Assembly: GCA_963766995.1 (NCBI GenBank)
Contig: CAVYCE010000002.1
Coordinates: forward strand, 124,001 to 188,000
Source: Bog-473 sp963766995
GTDB lineage: Bacteria; Actinomycetota; Acidimicrobiia; Acidimicrobiales; RAAP-2
Length of the DNA: 64,000 nucleotides
Direction: 5' to 3'
Part shown: positions 1 to 7,728 of the stretch, piece after piece
Position numbering within the stretch: the stretch's first letter is position 1
Layout of the letters: each line of letters begins with the position of its first letter
The notes under the pieces: model-generated
What the model was told of the DNA's origin: nothing
The model's database searches: none
The model's input: the letters and a program-made list of their open reading frames with translations, nothing else
Position numbers and translations under genes: made by a program

Positions 1-333
1 CCATTCGAACCCAGCCACCAGACCAGCAAGCAGTCGCATAGATGTCCCCGAATTCCCACAGTCCAGTGGACCCGCCGGTTGATGCAATCGACTGCGCCCG
101 CCGTGGATGATAAGGCTCCTGTCGGCCCACTCCACCTCGGCGCCCATGGCCGCAACAGCCGCCACGGAAGCCGCCACGTCGGCGCCATCGGAGAGACCAT
201 GCACCACGGACGTGCCCTCAGCCAGCGCGGCAAAGAGGACAGACCGATGAGAAATCGACTTCTCTCCCGGCGTGCGCAGCGATCCGCGACAGGCCACGCC
301 GCCGTGCACCACCAAAATGCGTGGAGCAGTCAT
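1..333 (-). CDS. aroA: 3-phosphoshikimate 1-carboxyvinyltransferase (EPSP synthase), N-terminal part
   Basis: EPSP synthase joins shikimate-3-phosphate and phosphoenolpyruvate in the cytoplasm, the penultimate step to chorismate. Only the first 111 codons lie in the window; the rest runs off the left edge. The visible part carries the family N-terminal motif PGEKSISHRSVLFAALAEG, which binds phosphoenolpyruvate and shikimate-3-phosphate, and the LDCGNSGTSMRLLAG motif. The ATG at 333 overlaps the TGA of tyrA by four bases (ATGA), which suggests translational coupling. It follows aroH and tyrA in an aromatic amino acid block. Identity is firm; completeness cannot be judged. Confidence 0.95.
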   Translation of the reverse strand, partial: MTAPRILVVHGGVACRGSLRTPGEKSISHRSVLFAALAEGTSVVHGLSDGADVAASVAAVAAMGAEVEWADRSLIIHGGRSRLHQPAGPLDCGNSGTSMRLLAGLVAGFEW

Positions 334-1424
334 GAAAGTTGCTCGACTCGGCAGCGGTAACCATGGTCCTCAACCGCTGACTGCAAGGAGGCAGCGTGAC
401 CGGACTCAATCACCAAGATCAATACACCGCGCGGACCTTCGGCCGAGTGGGCGATTTCGATGTCGTAAATGCTGACGCCACCATCGGCCGCCAATGAGGT
501 GATTTCGGCCAACACTCCTTGACGATCCGGCACGGGTATTCGCAGTTCGGCCAAGTTGTCCGGGCGCACGATACGGGCCGGTAGGTTCCGCCGTGCCCCG
601 CTGGCCCGCTCAAGCTCGTTGAAGATGCCGTCGCGATCATTGCCAGCCACCCGTTCACGCATGACCGACAGCCGGGCCACCAACGCGTCGAGGGCCTGCA
701 CAATGGGGCCAGCGTTTTCGGTGCAGATGTCGGGCCAGATCCCCGGATGCCCGGCCGCCACCCGCGTCATGTCGCGAAAACCACCGGCCGCTAACCGCAG
801 GAGGGAACCGTCCTGTTCGGCGCCGCTGGCGGCCGCGTTCATGAGGGTGGCAGCTACGAGATGCGGCACGTGGGAGACGACGGCAACCAGGCGGTCGTGG
901 TCCTGTGGCGAAAGGACCAACACGTCGGAACCCAGTGCCGACACCACAGCTTGGAGCCGGTTAAAGGCTTCCAGATCGGTTTCGGCGGTCGGAGTAAGCA
1001 CCCACACTGCTCCTTCGAACAGGTCTGGATCGGCGCCTCGCAATCCCACCTGTTCGGATCCGGCCATGGGATGGCCGCCAATAAAACGAGGGTGGTCGGC
1101 CTGTCCGACGATGGCCGTCTTCACGCCGCTGACGTCAGTGATCACCGCATTGGCTCTACGACCAGAGTCGGCCAATAGATCCCGCACGATGTCTGGCACC
1201 GCAGCCGCAGGCGTGGCCACGAACACCACTTCGGCTTCGAGATCGTCTCCGACAACATCGACTACGGCACCGGCGAGTGCTTCAGCTTGGTGCTCTGGAT
1301 CGGCATCGAGGCCAGACACATGCCACCCACGCTGGCGCAGCGCCAAGGCGATCGACCCACCGATCAGGCCGGTCCCGACGACTAACGCTCGCGGGCGAGC
1401 TGTCCCCTCAGTCTGGGAGGTCAT
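330..1424 (-). CDS. tyrA: Prephenate dehydrogenase with C-terminal ACT domain
   Basis: The enzyme oxidatively decarboxylates prephenate to 4-hydroxyphenylpyruvate on the tyrosine branch. The 364-residue product opens with a Rossmann glycine motif, GTGLIGGS, at residues 17-24. DVSGVK lies at about 97-102 and the family motif GGHPMAGSE at 116-124. The last ~75 residues (from ELRIPVPDRQGVLAEIT) form an ACT domain, which in this family usually mediates feedback inhibition by tyrosine. The frame stays open upstream, but that extension lies inside aroH; the ATG at 1424 puts the Rossmann fold at the correct distance. It overlaps the aroH end by 17 bases and the aroA start by four. Confidence 0.93.
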   Translation of the reverse strand: MTSQTEGTARPRALVVGTGLIGGSIALALRQRGWHVSGLDADPEHQAEALAGAVVDVVGDDLEAEVVFVATPAAAVPDIVRDLLADSGRRANAVITDVSGVKTAIVGQADHPRFIGGHPMAGSEQVGLRGADPDLFEGAVWVLTPTAETDLEAFNRLQAVVSALGSDVLVLSPQDHDRLVAVVSHVPHLVAATLMNAAASGAEQDGSLLRLAAGGFRDMTRVAAGHPGIWPDICTENAGPIVQALDALVARLSVMRERVAGNDRDGIFNELERASGARRNLPARIVRPDNLAELRIPVPDRQGVLAEITSLAADGGVSIYDIEIAHSAEGPRGVLILVIESGHAASLQSAVEDHGYRCRVEQLS

Positions 1425-1782
1425 CGCGGAGCACTTGGGCACCGTGGAGATACACGTGGTGGATCTCGTCCTTGGACCGAGTCGTGTAGACGTGCAGCAG
1501 TACGCGGATACACAGCGGCATTGAACCGGGAACGGCGATCTCCGCTGCACACAGCAAGGGCACCGCCCCAAATCCAATCTCCCGGACGGCCGTGGCAGGG
1601 AAGATGCTGGTGACATCGCCGGTGGCCGTGAAGAGGACGCTGATGATCTCCTCTTCGGTGAGGCCGTTGCGCTCCATGATCTTCAGCATGAGTTCCTGGG
1701 AGCGAGCGGTGACCTGCTCCACTGAGTCAGCGTCGACGGTGGTGGCCCCGCGCAAACCTCGGACCAAGGGAACATCAGGCAT
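1408..1782 (-). CDS. aroH: Chorismate mutase, AroH class
   Basis: Converts chorismate to prephenate, feeding the adjacent tyrA. The 124-residue length matches the monofunctional AroH-type (Bacillus subtilis) enzyme rather than the helical AroQ type. Diagnostic stretches are RGATT near the N-terminus, FPATAVR in the middle, PLLCAAEIAVPGSMPLCIRV, and the C-terminal HHVYLHGAQVLRDDL. These carry the arginines, glutamate and tyrosine that line the trimer-interface active site in this family. The rluB stop lies 11 bases upstream and tyrA begins inside this gene's 3' end, so all three are probably on one transcript. Confidence 0.93.
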   Translation of the reverse strand: MPDVPLVRGLRGATTVDADSVEQVTARSQELMLKIMERNGLTEEEIISVLFTATGDVTSIFPATAVREIGFGAVPLLCAAEIAVPGSMPLCIRVLLHVYTTRSKDEIHHVYLHGAQVLRDDLPD

Positions 1783-1793
1783 GGCGGATCACT

Positions 1794-2576
1794 CTACTGC
1801 CGTGGCTTGGCTCCCGAACGGCCCGCTGAGGCTGCCAAAGCCCGCACCTCAGCCATACTCAGCTCCCGCCATCGACCTGGCGCCAGAGTGGGATCACGCA
1901 GGGTACCGATGCGTGTTCGAACTAGGCGGCGCACCGGATGGCCCACGGCGGCACACATGCGGCGGACCTGGCGGTTCCGGCCCTCGTGAATGACCAGCCG
2001 AATGACCGATTCGGCCAACACCCCTACCGTGGCCGGGGCCGTCATCCCGTCCTCGAGTTCCACCCCCTGACGGAGCTTTCTGAGCGCACCGGCCGACGGC
2101 GTCCCACCCTCGACCTCGGCGACATATTCCTTCTCCACCCCGTTGGATGGATGCGTGAGCAATTGGGCCAGGGCCCCGTCATTGGTCAGAAGCAAGAGAC
2201 CCTCGGTGGCGATGTCGAGGCGACCCACCGAGAACACCCGGGGCTCGATCGGCACCAACGAAAGCACGGTGGGACGCCCTTGCGGATCGTCGGCGGTAGT
2301 GATGACCCCTTCCGGCTTGTTCAACAAGTAATACACGAGGTCCGGTGCTACCGGCAGCATCACCCCGTCAACTTCAACTTGCGCCGTCGTGACATCGACC
2401 CGGCGTCCGAGTATGGCCACCTCTCCGTCGACCGTGACCCGTCCGTTGGCAATCAGCTCTTCGCAGACGCGACGTGAACCCAGTCCCGCTCGCGCCAACA
2501 CTTTTTGCAGCCGTTCGCCTTCGCCGGCAGGAACCTCAGTCGTCGTCGGCACCCATACCCATGTCGAGCTCCACAT
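1794..2576 (-). CDS. rluB: Pseudouridine synthase, RsuA/RluB family
   Basis: Predicted to isomerise a uridine in 23S rRNA (RluB) or possibly 16S rRNA (RsuA type). It has an N-terminal S4 RNA-binding domain starting at GERLQKVLARAGLGSRR. The catalytic domain follows, with YYLLNKPEGVITT and the catalytic-aspartate motif GRLDIATEGLLLLTNDG. The basic C-terminal segment IHEGRNRQVRRMCAAVGH is typical of the family. The start is uncertain: ATG at 2576 (260 aa) or GTG at 2552, both inside the end of scpB; neither has a convincing Shine-Dalgarno sequence. The position after scpA-scpB is conserved in actinobacteria. Confidence 0.9.
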   Translation of the reverse strand: MWSSTWVWVPTTTEVPAGEGERLQKVLARAGLGSRRVCEELIANGRVTVDGEVAILGRRVDVTTAQVEVDGVMLPVAPDLVYYLLNKPEGVITTADDPQGRPTVLSLVPIEPRVFSVGRLDIATEGLLLLTNDGALAQLLTHPSNGVEKEYVAEVEGGTPSAGALRKLRQGVELEDGMTAPATVGVLAESVIRLVIHEGRNRQVRRMCAAVGHPVRRLVRTRIGTLRDPTLAPGRWRELSMAEVRALAASAGRSGAKPRQ

Positions 2577-3147
2577 CGACGCCAAGCGCCGCCTGCATCT
2601 CTTGCTCGAATTGTCCGGCCACTTCCGGGCCTGGAAGAAAGTCCTCGACCGGCGGGAGCTGCTCCAGGGAATTGAGACCCAAACGTTCGAGGAAGAGGTC
2701 GGTAGTCCCAAACAGCACAGGTTGCCCCGGCCCGTCCGCTCGACCCACTACCTCGATATAGCCCCTCTGCTCCAGCAGCCTGGTGACGCCGTCGACGTTG
2801 ACACCGCGTAGCGACGAGATCTGTCCACGGGAAACTGGTTGGCGGTAGGCCACGATGGCCAGTGTCTCAAGTGCCGCCGTCGAAAGCCTGGGCGACACAT
2901 CCCGGTTGGCGAAGCGCTCCACGTACGGCGCCATGTCCGGGTGCGTCTGCAACCGTGCGCCACCAGCGATCCGAGCCAGGACAAAACCGTGCCCGTTGGT
3001 GGCGTAACGACCGGCGAGTGCCGTGAACGAAGCGTCGATCCGATCAACCGGCACCTCGAACAACTCGGCCAGTAGACCCGGGACCACTGGCTCCACGGCC
3101 ACCAGGAGCACCGATTCGATGGCGCGTTCCAACTCGTCAGTCTCCAT
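2536..3147 (-). CDS. scpB: Segregation and condensation protein B
   Basis: Partner of ScpA and SMC in the condensin complex that compacts and segregates the chromosome. The 203-residue product is acidic with two winged-helix regions. The conserved core LSTAALETLAIVAYRQPVSR is followed by GVNVDGVTRLLEQRGYIEVVGR and then LFGTTDLFLERLGL, all hallmarks of ScpB. The C-terminal ~40 residues are acidic and end in a run of aspartates. The gene begins six bases after the scpA stop, and rluB starts within its 3' end. Confidence 0.94.
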   Translation of the reverse strand: METDELERAIESVLLVAVEPVVPGLLAELFEVPVDRIDASFTALAGRYATNGHGFVLARIAGGARLQTHPDMAPYVERFANRDVSPRLSTAALETLAIVAYRQPVSRGQISSLRGVNVDGVTRLLEQRGYIEVVGRADGPGQPVLFGTTDLFLERLGLNSLEQLPPVEDFLPGPEVAGQFEQEMQAALGVDVELDMGMGADDD

Positions 3148-3153
3148 GCACCA

Positions 3154-4002
3154 TCATCCCTCGTAGTCGTCGATCACTTGCCCGGCCATTTCGGCCAAGC
3201 CCCGGCCGCTTTCGAGGCCCTCCGCATTGCCCGACTCCAACCAGTCGATGCGCAGATCACCGAAGCTGTGTCCCTGACCGAGGTTCACCCGCCCCATTTT
3301 GCACAATTCCAAAAGTGCGAGGAAGCGCACGATGACTTCCATGCGGGTAGTGCAGCCAGCCACCAGCGAACGGAAGGATGTCGCCCGCTCCAGGCGAGGG
3401 ATGTCGATGAGTTCAGCCACTGCCTCGGCCACGCTGACTGTGTCGACCGTGACGTGCGAGAGGTCGACCCGGGGCGCCGGGCGTTCTGCCGCTCCCCGCA
3501 GGTAGGCCTGCGCCAAATCCTCGGGGGTGATACCAGCCAGTAGGTCAGGCGCGTGCACCACAAAGTCGTCATCGAGACCGACCTCACGTGGGATAGACCG
3601 CCAGGCCTGCTCGGTCATGGCCACGAAAACGTCTGCCGCGGCGGCGTAGGCCCGGCACTCGAGCAACCGAGCCAAGAGGAGGTCGCGCTCTTCCCAGCCC
3701 ACCAGCTCCTCATCGTCGTCAGAGGTCTCCCGACCAGGCAGGAGCTTCTGCGACTTCAATTCGATCAGGATGGCCGCCACCAGGAGGAACTCCGACAGCT
3801 GATTGAAGTCGATCAGCTCGCGTTGCTGGGTCAGCACCTGGACAAAGGCATCCACTACGGGCTGCAGCGGAATGTCCAGCACGTCTACTTCGTGTGAAGA
3901 CACCAGATGCAGTAAGAGGTCGATTGGCCCCTCGAAGACGGGGGTGGCCACCGAAAAGGTCACCCTGCGACCATACCGAACCGATCTGAGTCCCCCGCGC
4001 AT
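3154..4002 (-). CDS. scpA: Segregation and condensation protein A
   Basis: Kleisin subunit bridging the SMC heads, acting with the adjacent scpB product. The N-terminal kleisin motif is FEGPIDLLLHLVSSHEVDVLDIPL, and SEFLLVAAILIELKSQKLLP is the second conserved helix. The 282-residue frame from ATG 4002 carries about 13 residues of basic leader. A GTG at 3963 begins MTFSVATPVFEGPID, which matches the usual ScpA start better. A TATGGT hexamer ends six bases before that GTG, compatible with a leaderless transcript. The gene is divergent from trpS. Confidence 0.92.
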   Translation of the reverse strand: MRGGLRSVRYGRRVTFSVATPVFEGPIDLLLHLVSSHEVDVLDIPLQPVVDAFVQVLTQQRELIDFNQLSEFLLVAAILIELKSQKLLPGRETSDDDEELVGWEERDLLLARLLECRAYAAAADVFVAMTEQAWRSIPREVGLDDDFVVHAPDLLAGITPEDLAQAYLRGAAERPAPRVDLSHVTVDTVSVAEAVAELIDIPRLERATSFRSLVAGCTTRMEVIVRFLALLELCKMGRVNLGQGHSFGDLRIDWLESGNAEGLESGRGLAEMAGQVIDDYEG

Positions 4003-4049
4003 GATGCAAAGGCCCAGTCCACATGACCGGTGCCTGTGCGACCACGCCC

Positions 4050-4055
4050 TACCAT
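4050..4055 (+). promoter_or_regulatory. Candidate -10 box of a leaderless trpS transcript
   Basis: TACCAT fits the actinobacterial TANNNT -10 pattern and is separated from ATG 4063 by exactly seven bases. That would put the transcription start at or next to the start codon. No clear -35 hexamer is visible at 16-18 bases upstream. Confidence 0.35.
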
Positions 4056-4062
4056 GGCCCCC

Positions 4063-5046
4063 ATGAATCGGGTCCTCTCGGGCATTGCCCCCTCAGGTGA
4101 CATGACACTGGGCAACTACCTGGGGGCCCTTAAGCACTGGGTCACGTTCCAGGACGATCATGACGCCTTCTACTGCGTGGTCGATCTTCACGCTTTGACC
4201 CAGGAAATCGACCCAGCCGAGTTGCGCCACAACACCGAGGACGCGGCCCGCAATTTGCTGGCTGTGGGTCTGGACCCTGATCGCTGCACTCTGTTCATCC
4301 AAAGCCAGGTCCCCGAACACACCCGCCTGCACTGGCTGCTCGAATGCGTGGCTTCGGTGGGCGAGCTGCGCCGAATGACGCAATTCAAGGACAAGGCCGG
4401 ACGCCAGGATGCTGTGCGAGCCGGCCTCCTCACCTACCCCGTCCTCATGGCGGCTGACATCCTCCTCTACGACGCCAATGCCGTCCCCGTCGGCGATGAC
4501 CAGCGCCAGCACCTGGAGCTCGCCCGCGAGGTGGCCAATCGATTCAACAATCTCTATGGCGCCACCTTCACCGTGCCCGAAGCTGCCATTTCGGGCACTG
4601 CTGCCCGGATCATGGACCTCCAGCACCCCGAACAGAAGATGTCCAAATCGGTGAAATCCCCGCTCGGCACTATCGGCCTGCTCGATCAGCCCGAGGAGAT
4701 CACCCGCAAAGTCAAAAAGGCCGTCACGGACACTGACGGAGAGGTCCGCTACGACCGCCAGACCAAGCCTGGACTGGCCAACCTGCTCGACCTGATGGCC
4801 GGTGCCACCGATCGCACCCCGAATGACGTCGCCGCCGCCTACACCCGATACGGCGATCTCAAGACTGACCTGGCCGAGGCGCTCTCAGAGATGCTGCGTC
4901 CGGTCCGCGAACGACGTGCGGAATTAGACCGGGACCCCTCCCACATCGGTCAGGTACTGCACAACGGAGCGGCGAAAGCCCACGAAGTGGCAGAGAAGGT
5001 CTACGACCGTGCCGCCAACGTCATTGGGCTGCTGCCTCCCAGCTGA
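4063..5046 (+). CDS. trpS: Tryptophanyl-tRNA synthetase
   Basis: Class I aminoacyl-tRNA synthetase that charges tRNA-Trp. The HIGH-like signature appears as GIAPSGDMTLGNYLGAL near the N-terminus, and the second signature KMSKS lies in QKMSKSVKSPLG. The segment DANAVPVGDDQRQHLELAR is diagnostic of bacterial TrpRS. From ATG 4063 the protein has 327 residues, the usual size; an ATG at 4054 is also possible. Neither start has a Shine-Dalgarno sequence. A TACCAT hexamer at 4050-4055 ends seven bases before ATG 4063, suggesting leaderless initiation. Confidence 0.95.
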   Translation: MNRVLSGIAPSGDMTLGNYLGALKHWVTFQDDHDAFYCVVDLHALTQEIDPAELRHNTEDAARNLLAVGLDPDRCTLFIQSQVPEHTRLHWLLECVASVGELRRMTQFKDKAGRQDAVRAGLLTYPVLMAADILLYDANAVPVGDDQRQHLELAREVANRFNNLYGATFTVPEAAISGTAARIMDLQHPEQKMSKSVKSPLGTIGLLDQPEEITRKVKKAVTDTDGEVRYDRQTKPGLANLLDLMAGATDRTPNDVAAAYTRYGDLKTDLAEALSEMLRPVRERRAELDRDPSHIGQVLHNGAAKAHEVAEKVYDRAANVIGLLPPS

Positions 5047-5047
5047 A

Positions 5048-5800
5048 CTACCCGAAGCGGATATCAGTGCCGAGGAGACCGAGCCACCAGTTGTAGACGT
5101 GGAGATAGGCCCACGTCAGTGGACCATGGGGCGTCAGCCAGAAATTGAGGAGGACGAGACCCAAAATGAGGGGCATGGTGTACTGCCGATACCGCAAGTA
5201 GGTAGGCCAATGCCGTGACGGCAGGGCCCGCTCGAACAGCACGGAGCCATCAAGTGGGGGCAGGGGCACCAAGTTGAAGAACATGAGCCCGATGTTGGCC
5301 ACTCCGAAATACAGCACGATGCGTGAGGCCAGGGACGGCGTCCCAAAGTGGAGCTCGGCAGTGTTGAAGCTGGTCCGGAAGAGCACGATGAACAACACAG
5401 CACCCAACGCCGCTAACACAGCATTCATGGCCGGTCCGGCCAGAGCCACCAACACGCCCTGATTGCGCGGGCTGCGCAATCTAGCCACGTTGACGGGCAC
5501 GGGCTTGGCCCAACCGAACACGCCATACGACCCGAGAGCCAGAAGGGCGGGAACGATCAATGTGCCGACGGGGTCGACGTGCACCAGCGGATTCAGGCTG
5601 AGACGCCCGGCTCGAGCCGCTGTGTCGTCGCCACAGGCACGGGCCACCCACCCGTGGGACACCTCGTGCAGAATAATTGACGGCACGATAACGGCGAAGA
5701 AAATGATGGTGTCCGTGGTGACGCGGTGCGATCGCACCAGCGCAAACAGGACTAAGGCCCCTGCGATGATCCAAAGCGTCCGCTTCTGCGACGCCGACAT
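5048..5800 (-). CDS. M50-family site-2-type membrane zinc metalloprotease
   Basis: Predicted intramembrane protease of about 250 residues with hydrophobic segments throughout. The zinc motif HEVSH lies at residues 45-49 in a membrane helix, and the third-ligand region NLVPLPPLDG lies at 176-185, the usual arrangement for the compact Rv1499-like/YwhC group without PDZ domains. The substrate cannot be inferred. The frame continues upstream to a GTG at 5839 right after the preceding stop, but that stretch contains a perfect hairpin (5806-5824), so the ATG at 5800 is preferred. It is convergent with trpS, with only one base between the two ends. Confidence 0.88.
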   Translation of the reverse strand: MSASQKRTLWIIAGALVLFALVRSHRVTTDTIIFFAVIVPSIILHEVSHGWVARACGDDTAARAGRLSLNPLVHVDPVGTLIVPALLALGSYGVFGWAKPVPVNVARLRSPRNQGVLVALAGPAMNAVLAALGAVLFIVLFRTSFNTAELHFGTPSLASRIVLYFGVANIGLMFFNLVPLPPLDGSVLFERALPSRHWPTYLRYRQYTMPLILGLVLLNFWLTPHGPLTWAYLHVYNWWLGLLGTDIRFG

Positions 5801-5805
5801 GGGCT

Positions 5806-5824
5806 GCCGGCGCGAGGCGCCGGC
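5806..5824 (-). repeat. Perfect 8-bp inverted repeat, 3-base loop
   Basis: gccggcgc / gcgccggc with loop gag lies between the DksA/TraR-like stop and the preferred start of the M50 protease. There is no T-run. It could be a processing or attenuation hairpin in the message leader. Confidence 0.5.
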
Positions 5825-5839
5825 TCCAGGCCCTCCCAC

Positions 5840-6199
5840 TTACTGCCGGGCGGCGTCGTCGATGCAGAGCCGGGCGGCCGGCATGGCCTCCAACCGCGCG
5901 TCGCCGATCGGCTTCCCGCAGACTTCACAGTTGCCGTACTGACCCGAATCAAAACGGATCAATGCGGCATCCACCTCGTCGAGCGCCTCTCGCAGCTCGG
6001 AGGCCAGACGCTCCGCCTCCCCGCGTTCGGCCGTCACCTGGCTGGAGTCGGCGAAATTCGAGTCGTAGTTCAGACCCGTGTCCAATTGGTCGCCAAAGCC
6101 CAATTCGGTCAGCTGGGATTGCAGCGAGGATCGTTCGGTCCGAAGGAGAGCGCCAAAGTCCACCGCTGGCGATTCGGCCGTGGGGGCTTCGTTCGGCAT
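5840..6199 (-). CDS. DksA/TraR C4-type zinc-finger family protein
   Basis: A 119-residue protein with an N-terminal coiled-coil-like region (acidic/basic heptads around ERLASELREALDEVDAALIRF) and a C-terminal zinc-finger segment. DSGQYGNCEVCGKPIGDARL and PAARLCIDDA match the DksA/TraR family, whose members bind the RNA polymerase secondary channel. The first Cys pair (CEVC) is intact, but the second has one Cys (CIDD), so metal binding may be altered; this is common in actinobacterial members. It begins four bases after the xerD stop. A role in transcription is family inference only. Confidence 0.82.
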   Translation of the reverse strand: MPNEAPTAESPAVDFGALLRTERSSLQSQLTELGFGDQLDTGLNYDSNFADSSQVTAERGEAERLASELREALDEVDAALIRFDSGQYGNCEVCGKPIGDARLEAMPAARLCIDDAARQ

Positions 6200-6203
6200 G
6201 GGC

Positions 6204-7166
6204 TCATGCTACGTGGTTGCCCCGGCCGGTTGTGCCCGCTCTCGGGTGAGCGTCCTCGTAGGCACGCCGCAGGTGTTCGGGCGAGACCTTGGTGTAGCGC
6301 TGCGTGGTGGCAATGGAAGCATGGCCCAGCAGTTCTTGGACCACCCGGATGTCGGCCCCCCGAGCCAGCATGTGAGTAGCGCAGGAGTGGCGCAGTACGT
6401 GGGGGCTCACGCGTTCGGCCAGGCCAACACGCTCGGCGTACTTCTTGACCACACCGAATGCCCCTACTCGAGAGAGCCGGCCGCCGCGGACGTTGAGGAA
6501 GACCGCATCGGCATCGCTCCGCCGCCGCCATTTGACCGGCTGGAGCAGAGACCTCCCTTCTCCCGACAACCACTGACCCATGGCTTCTCGGGCCAGCCGC
6601 CCCAGTGGCACCACGCGTTCTTTACCTCCCTTGCCGTAGACCCGGATCAGCGGGACATCGGTGGCGTCCATGGCTTCGGCCACGTCGCCCAGATTCAGGT
6701 CCGTGACCTCTGAGACGCGCGCCCCCGTGCCGTAGAGCAGTTCAAGCAGCGCCCGGTCCCGCAACACCGCCGGACCCGTGCCCACCACAGCTCCGAGCAA
6801 TTGATTCACCTCATCCTCGTTCAGCGCCTTGGGCAACAAATCGGCCACTCCAATACTGGGAAGATCGACGGTGGGATCGGACGTCGTGACTCCCTCTTCC
6901 ACCATGAATCGATGAAAGCCCCGCAGAGTGGACAAGGCCCGAGCTACCGACGAGGCACTGTGGGTGCGGCGCAGCGTCGCCACGTAGGCCGATACGTCGG
7001 TCGCAGACGCCCGTTCCATGGAGCTTCCCGGCCCGGCTCGCTCGAGATGACCCCCATAGGCCTCGAGGTCCCGCCGGTACGACGAAAGCGTGCGCGGTGA
7101 TCGTCCCCGTTCCACTTCGAGCCAGGATAGAAACTCCTCGGCGGGGCGGGGCAGCGGGGTGCTCAC
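6204..7166 (-). CDS. xerD: Tyrosine recombinase XerD
   Basis: Site-specific recombinase that resolves chromosome dimers with XerC at dif. The N-terminal SAM-like core-binding domain spans about residues 8-90. The catalytic set is complete: R150 in GTGARVSE, K182 in GKGGKER, H256 and R259 in HVLRH, H282 in LGHASIATTQ, and nucleophile Y291 in RYT. The length (320 aa) is slightly above the usual ~300, with an extra loop at about 205-220. The start GTG overlaps the NUDIX stop as GTGA. Its position between pyrG-NUDIX and the scpAB region is the conserved actinobacterial place, which argues for a housekeeping Xer rather than a phage integrase. Confidence 0.93.
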   Translation of the reverse strand: MSTPLPRPAEEFLSWLEVERGRSPRTLSSYRRDLEAYGGHLERAGPGSSMERASATDVSAYVATLRRTHSASSVARALSTLRGFHRFMVEEGVTTSDPTVDLPSIGVADLLPKALNEDEVNQLLGAVVGTGPAVLRDRALLELLYGTGARVSEVTDLNLGDVAEAMDATDVPLIRVYGKGGKERVVPLGRLAREAMGQWLSGEGRSLLQPVKWRRRSDADAVFLNVRGGRLSRVGAFGVVKKYAERVGLAERVSPHVLRHSCATHMLARGADIRVVQELLGHASIATTQRYTKVSPEHLRRAYEDAHPRAGTTGRGNHVA

Positions 7167-7720
7167 CTCGGTGGCGCCATCCCATCAAGGCGCGTTCTGG
7201 CCAGATAAAGACCCAGCACCGTGGTCTCATCGACCAGGGTCCCGTCAGCCACAAGGGAGTCGACATTGTCGAGGGCAATTGACTCGACGGTCATGTAACC
7301 CTCCTCCACCCCGATGGGTCGGGCCACACAAGGGGTGAGACCAGTGGCCATGAAGATCGTGGTGTGCTGATCACTGATCCCTGGCGTATTGAAGGTACCC
7401 ATCAGCACCTCCATCTTCGCCGCCTCGAGACCAGCCTCTTCAGCCAGCTCACGGCGGGCTGTGGCTTCGAGAGGCTCATTGTCCACGTCGCACGTACCAG
7501 CCGGCGCTTCCAACACCACCCGATCCACCGCGGCGCGGTACTGGCGTACCAATGTCACCCGACGGTCGTCATGGACGGGCACGATCGTCACCGCTCCAGG
7601 ATGATGGACCACGAAGCGTTCAAATGAAGCACCGCTGGGATCGAGCGTCTCCACCTTCCCTACCGAGAACAACCAAGCCCGGAAGACCTCGTCCTCGGCG
7701 ATCCGCCGAAAAGTGGTCAA
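7163..7720 (-). CDS. NUDIX hydrolase, ADP-ribose pyrophosphatase-like
   Basis: Predicted to hydrolyse ADP-ribose or a related nucleotide diphosphate sugar. The NUDIX box reads EPLEATARRELAEEAGL, with the REUXEEXGU core intact; the glycine at its N-terminal end is displaced by one residue (AGTCDVDNE). The upstream segment VTLVRQYRAAVDRVVLEAPAG is typical of the ADP-ribose pyrophosphatase subgroup. The likely start is TTG at 7720, eight bases after the pyrG stop. The gene order pyrG-NUDIX-xerD is shared with Mycobacterium. The true substrate is not established. Confidence 0.9.
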   Translation of the reverse strand: MTTFRRIAEDEVFRAWLFSVGKVETLDPSGASFERFVVHHPGAVTIVPVHDDRRVTLVRQYRAAVDRVVLEAPAGTCDVDNEPLEATARRELAEEAGLEAAKMEVLMGTFNTPGISDQHTTIFMATGLTPCVARPIGVEEGYMTVESIALDNVDSLVADGTLVDETTVLGLYLARTRLDGMAPPR

Positions 7721-7728
7721 AGGAACGC

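Noticed and set aside
6204..7166. Phage integrase or prophage attachment site
   Set aside because: The recombinase is in the conserved pyrG-NUDIX-xerD order with no phage genes or flanking repeats, so it is the chromosomal XerD.
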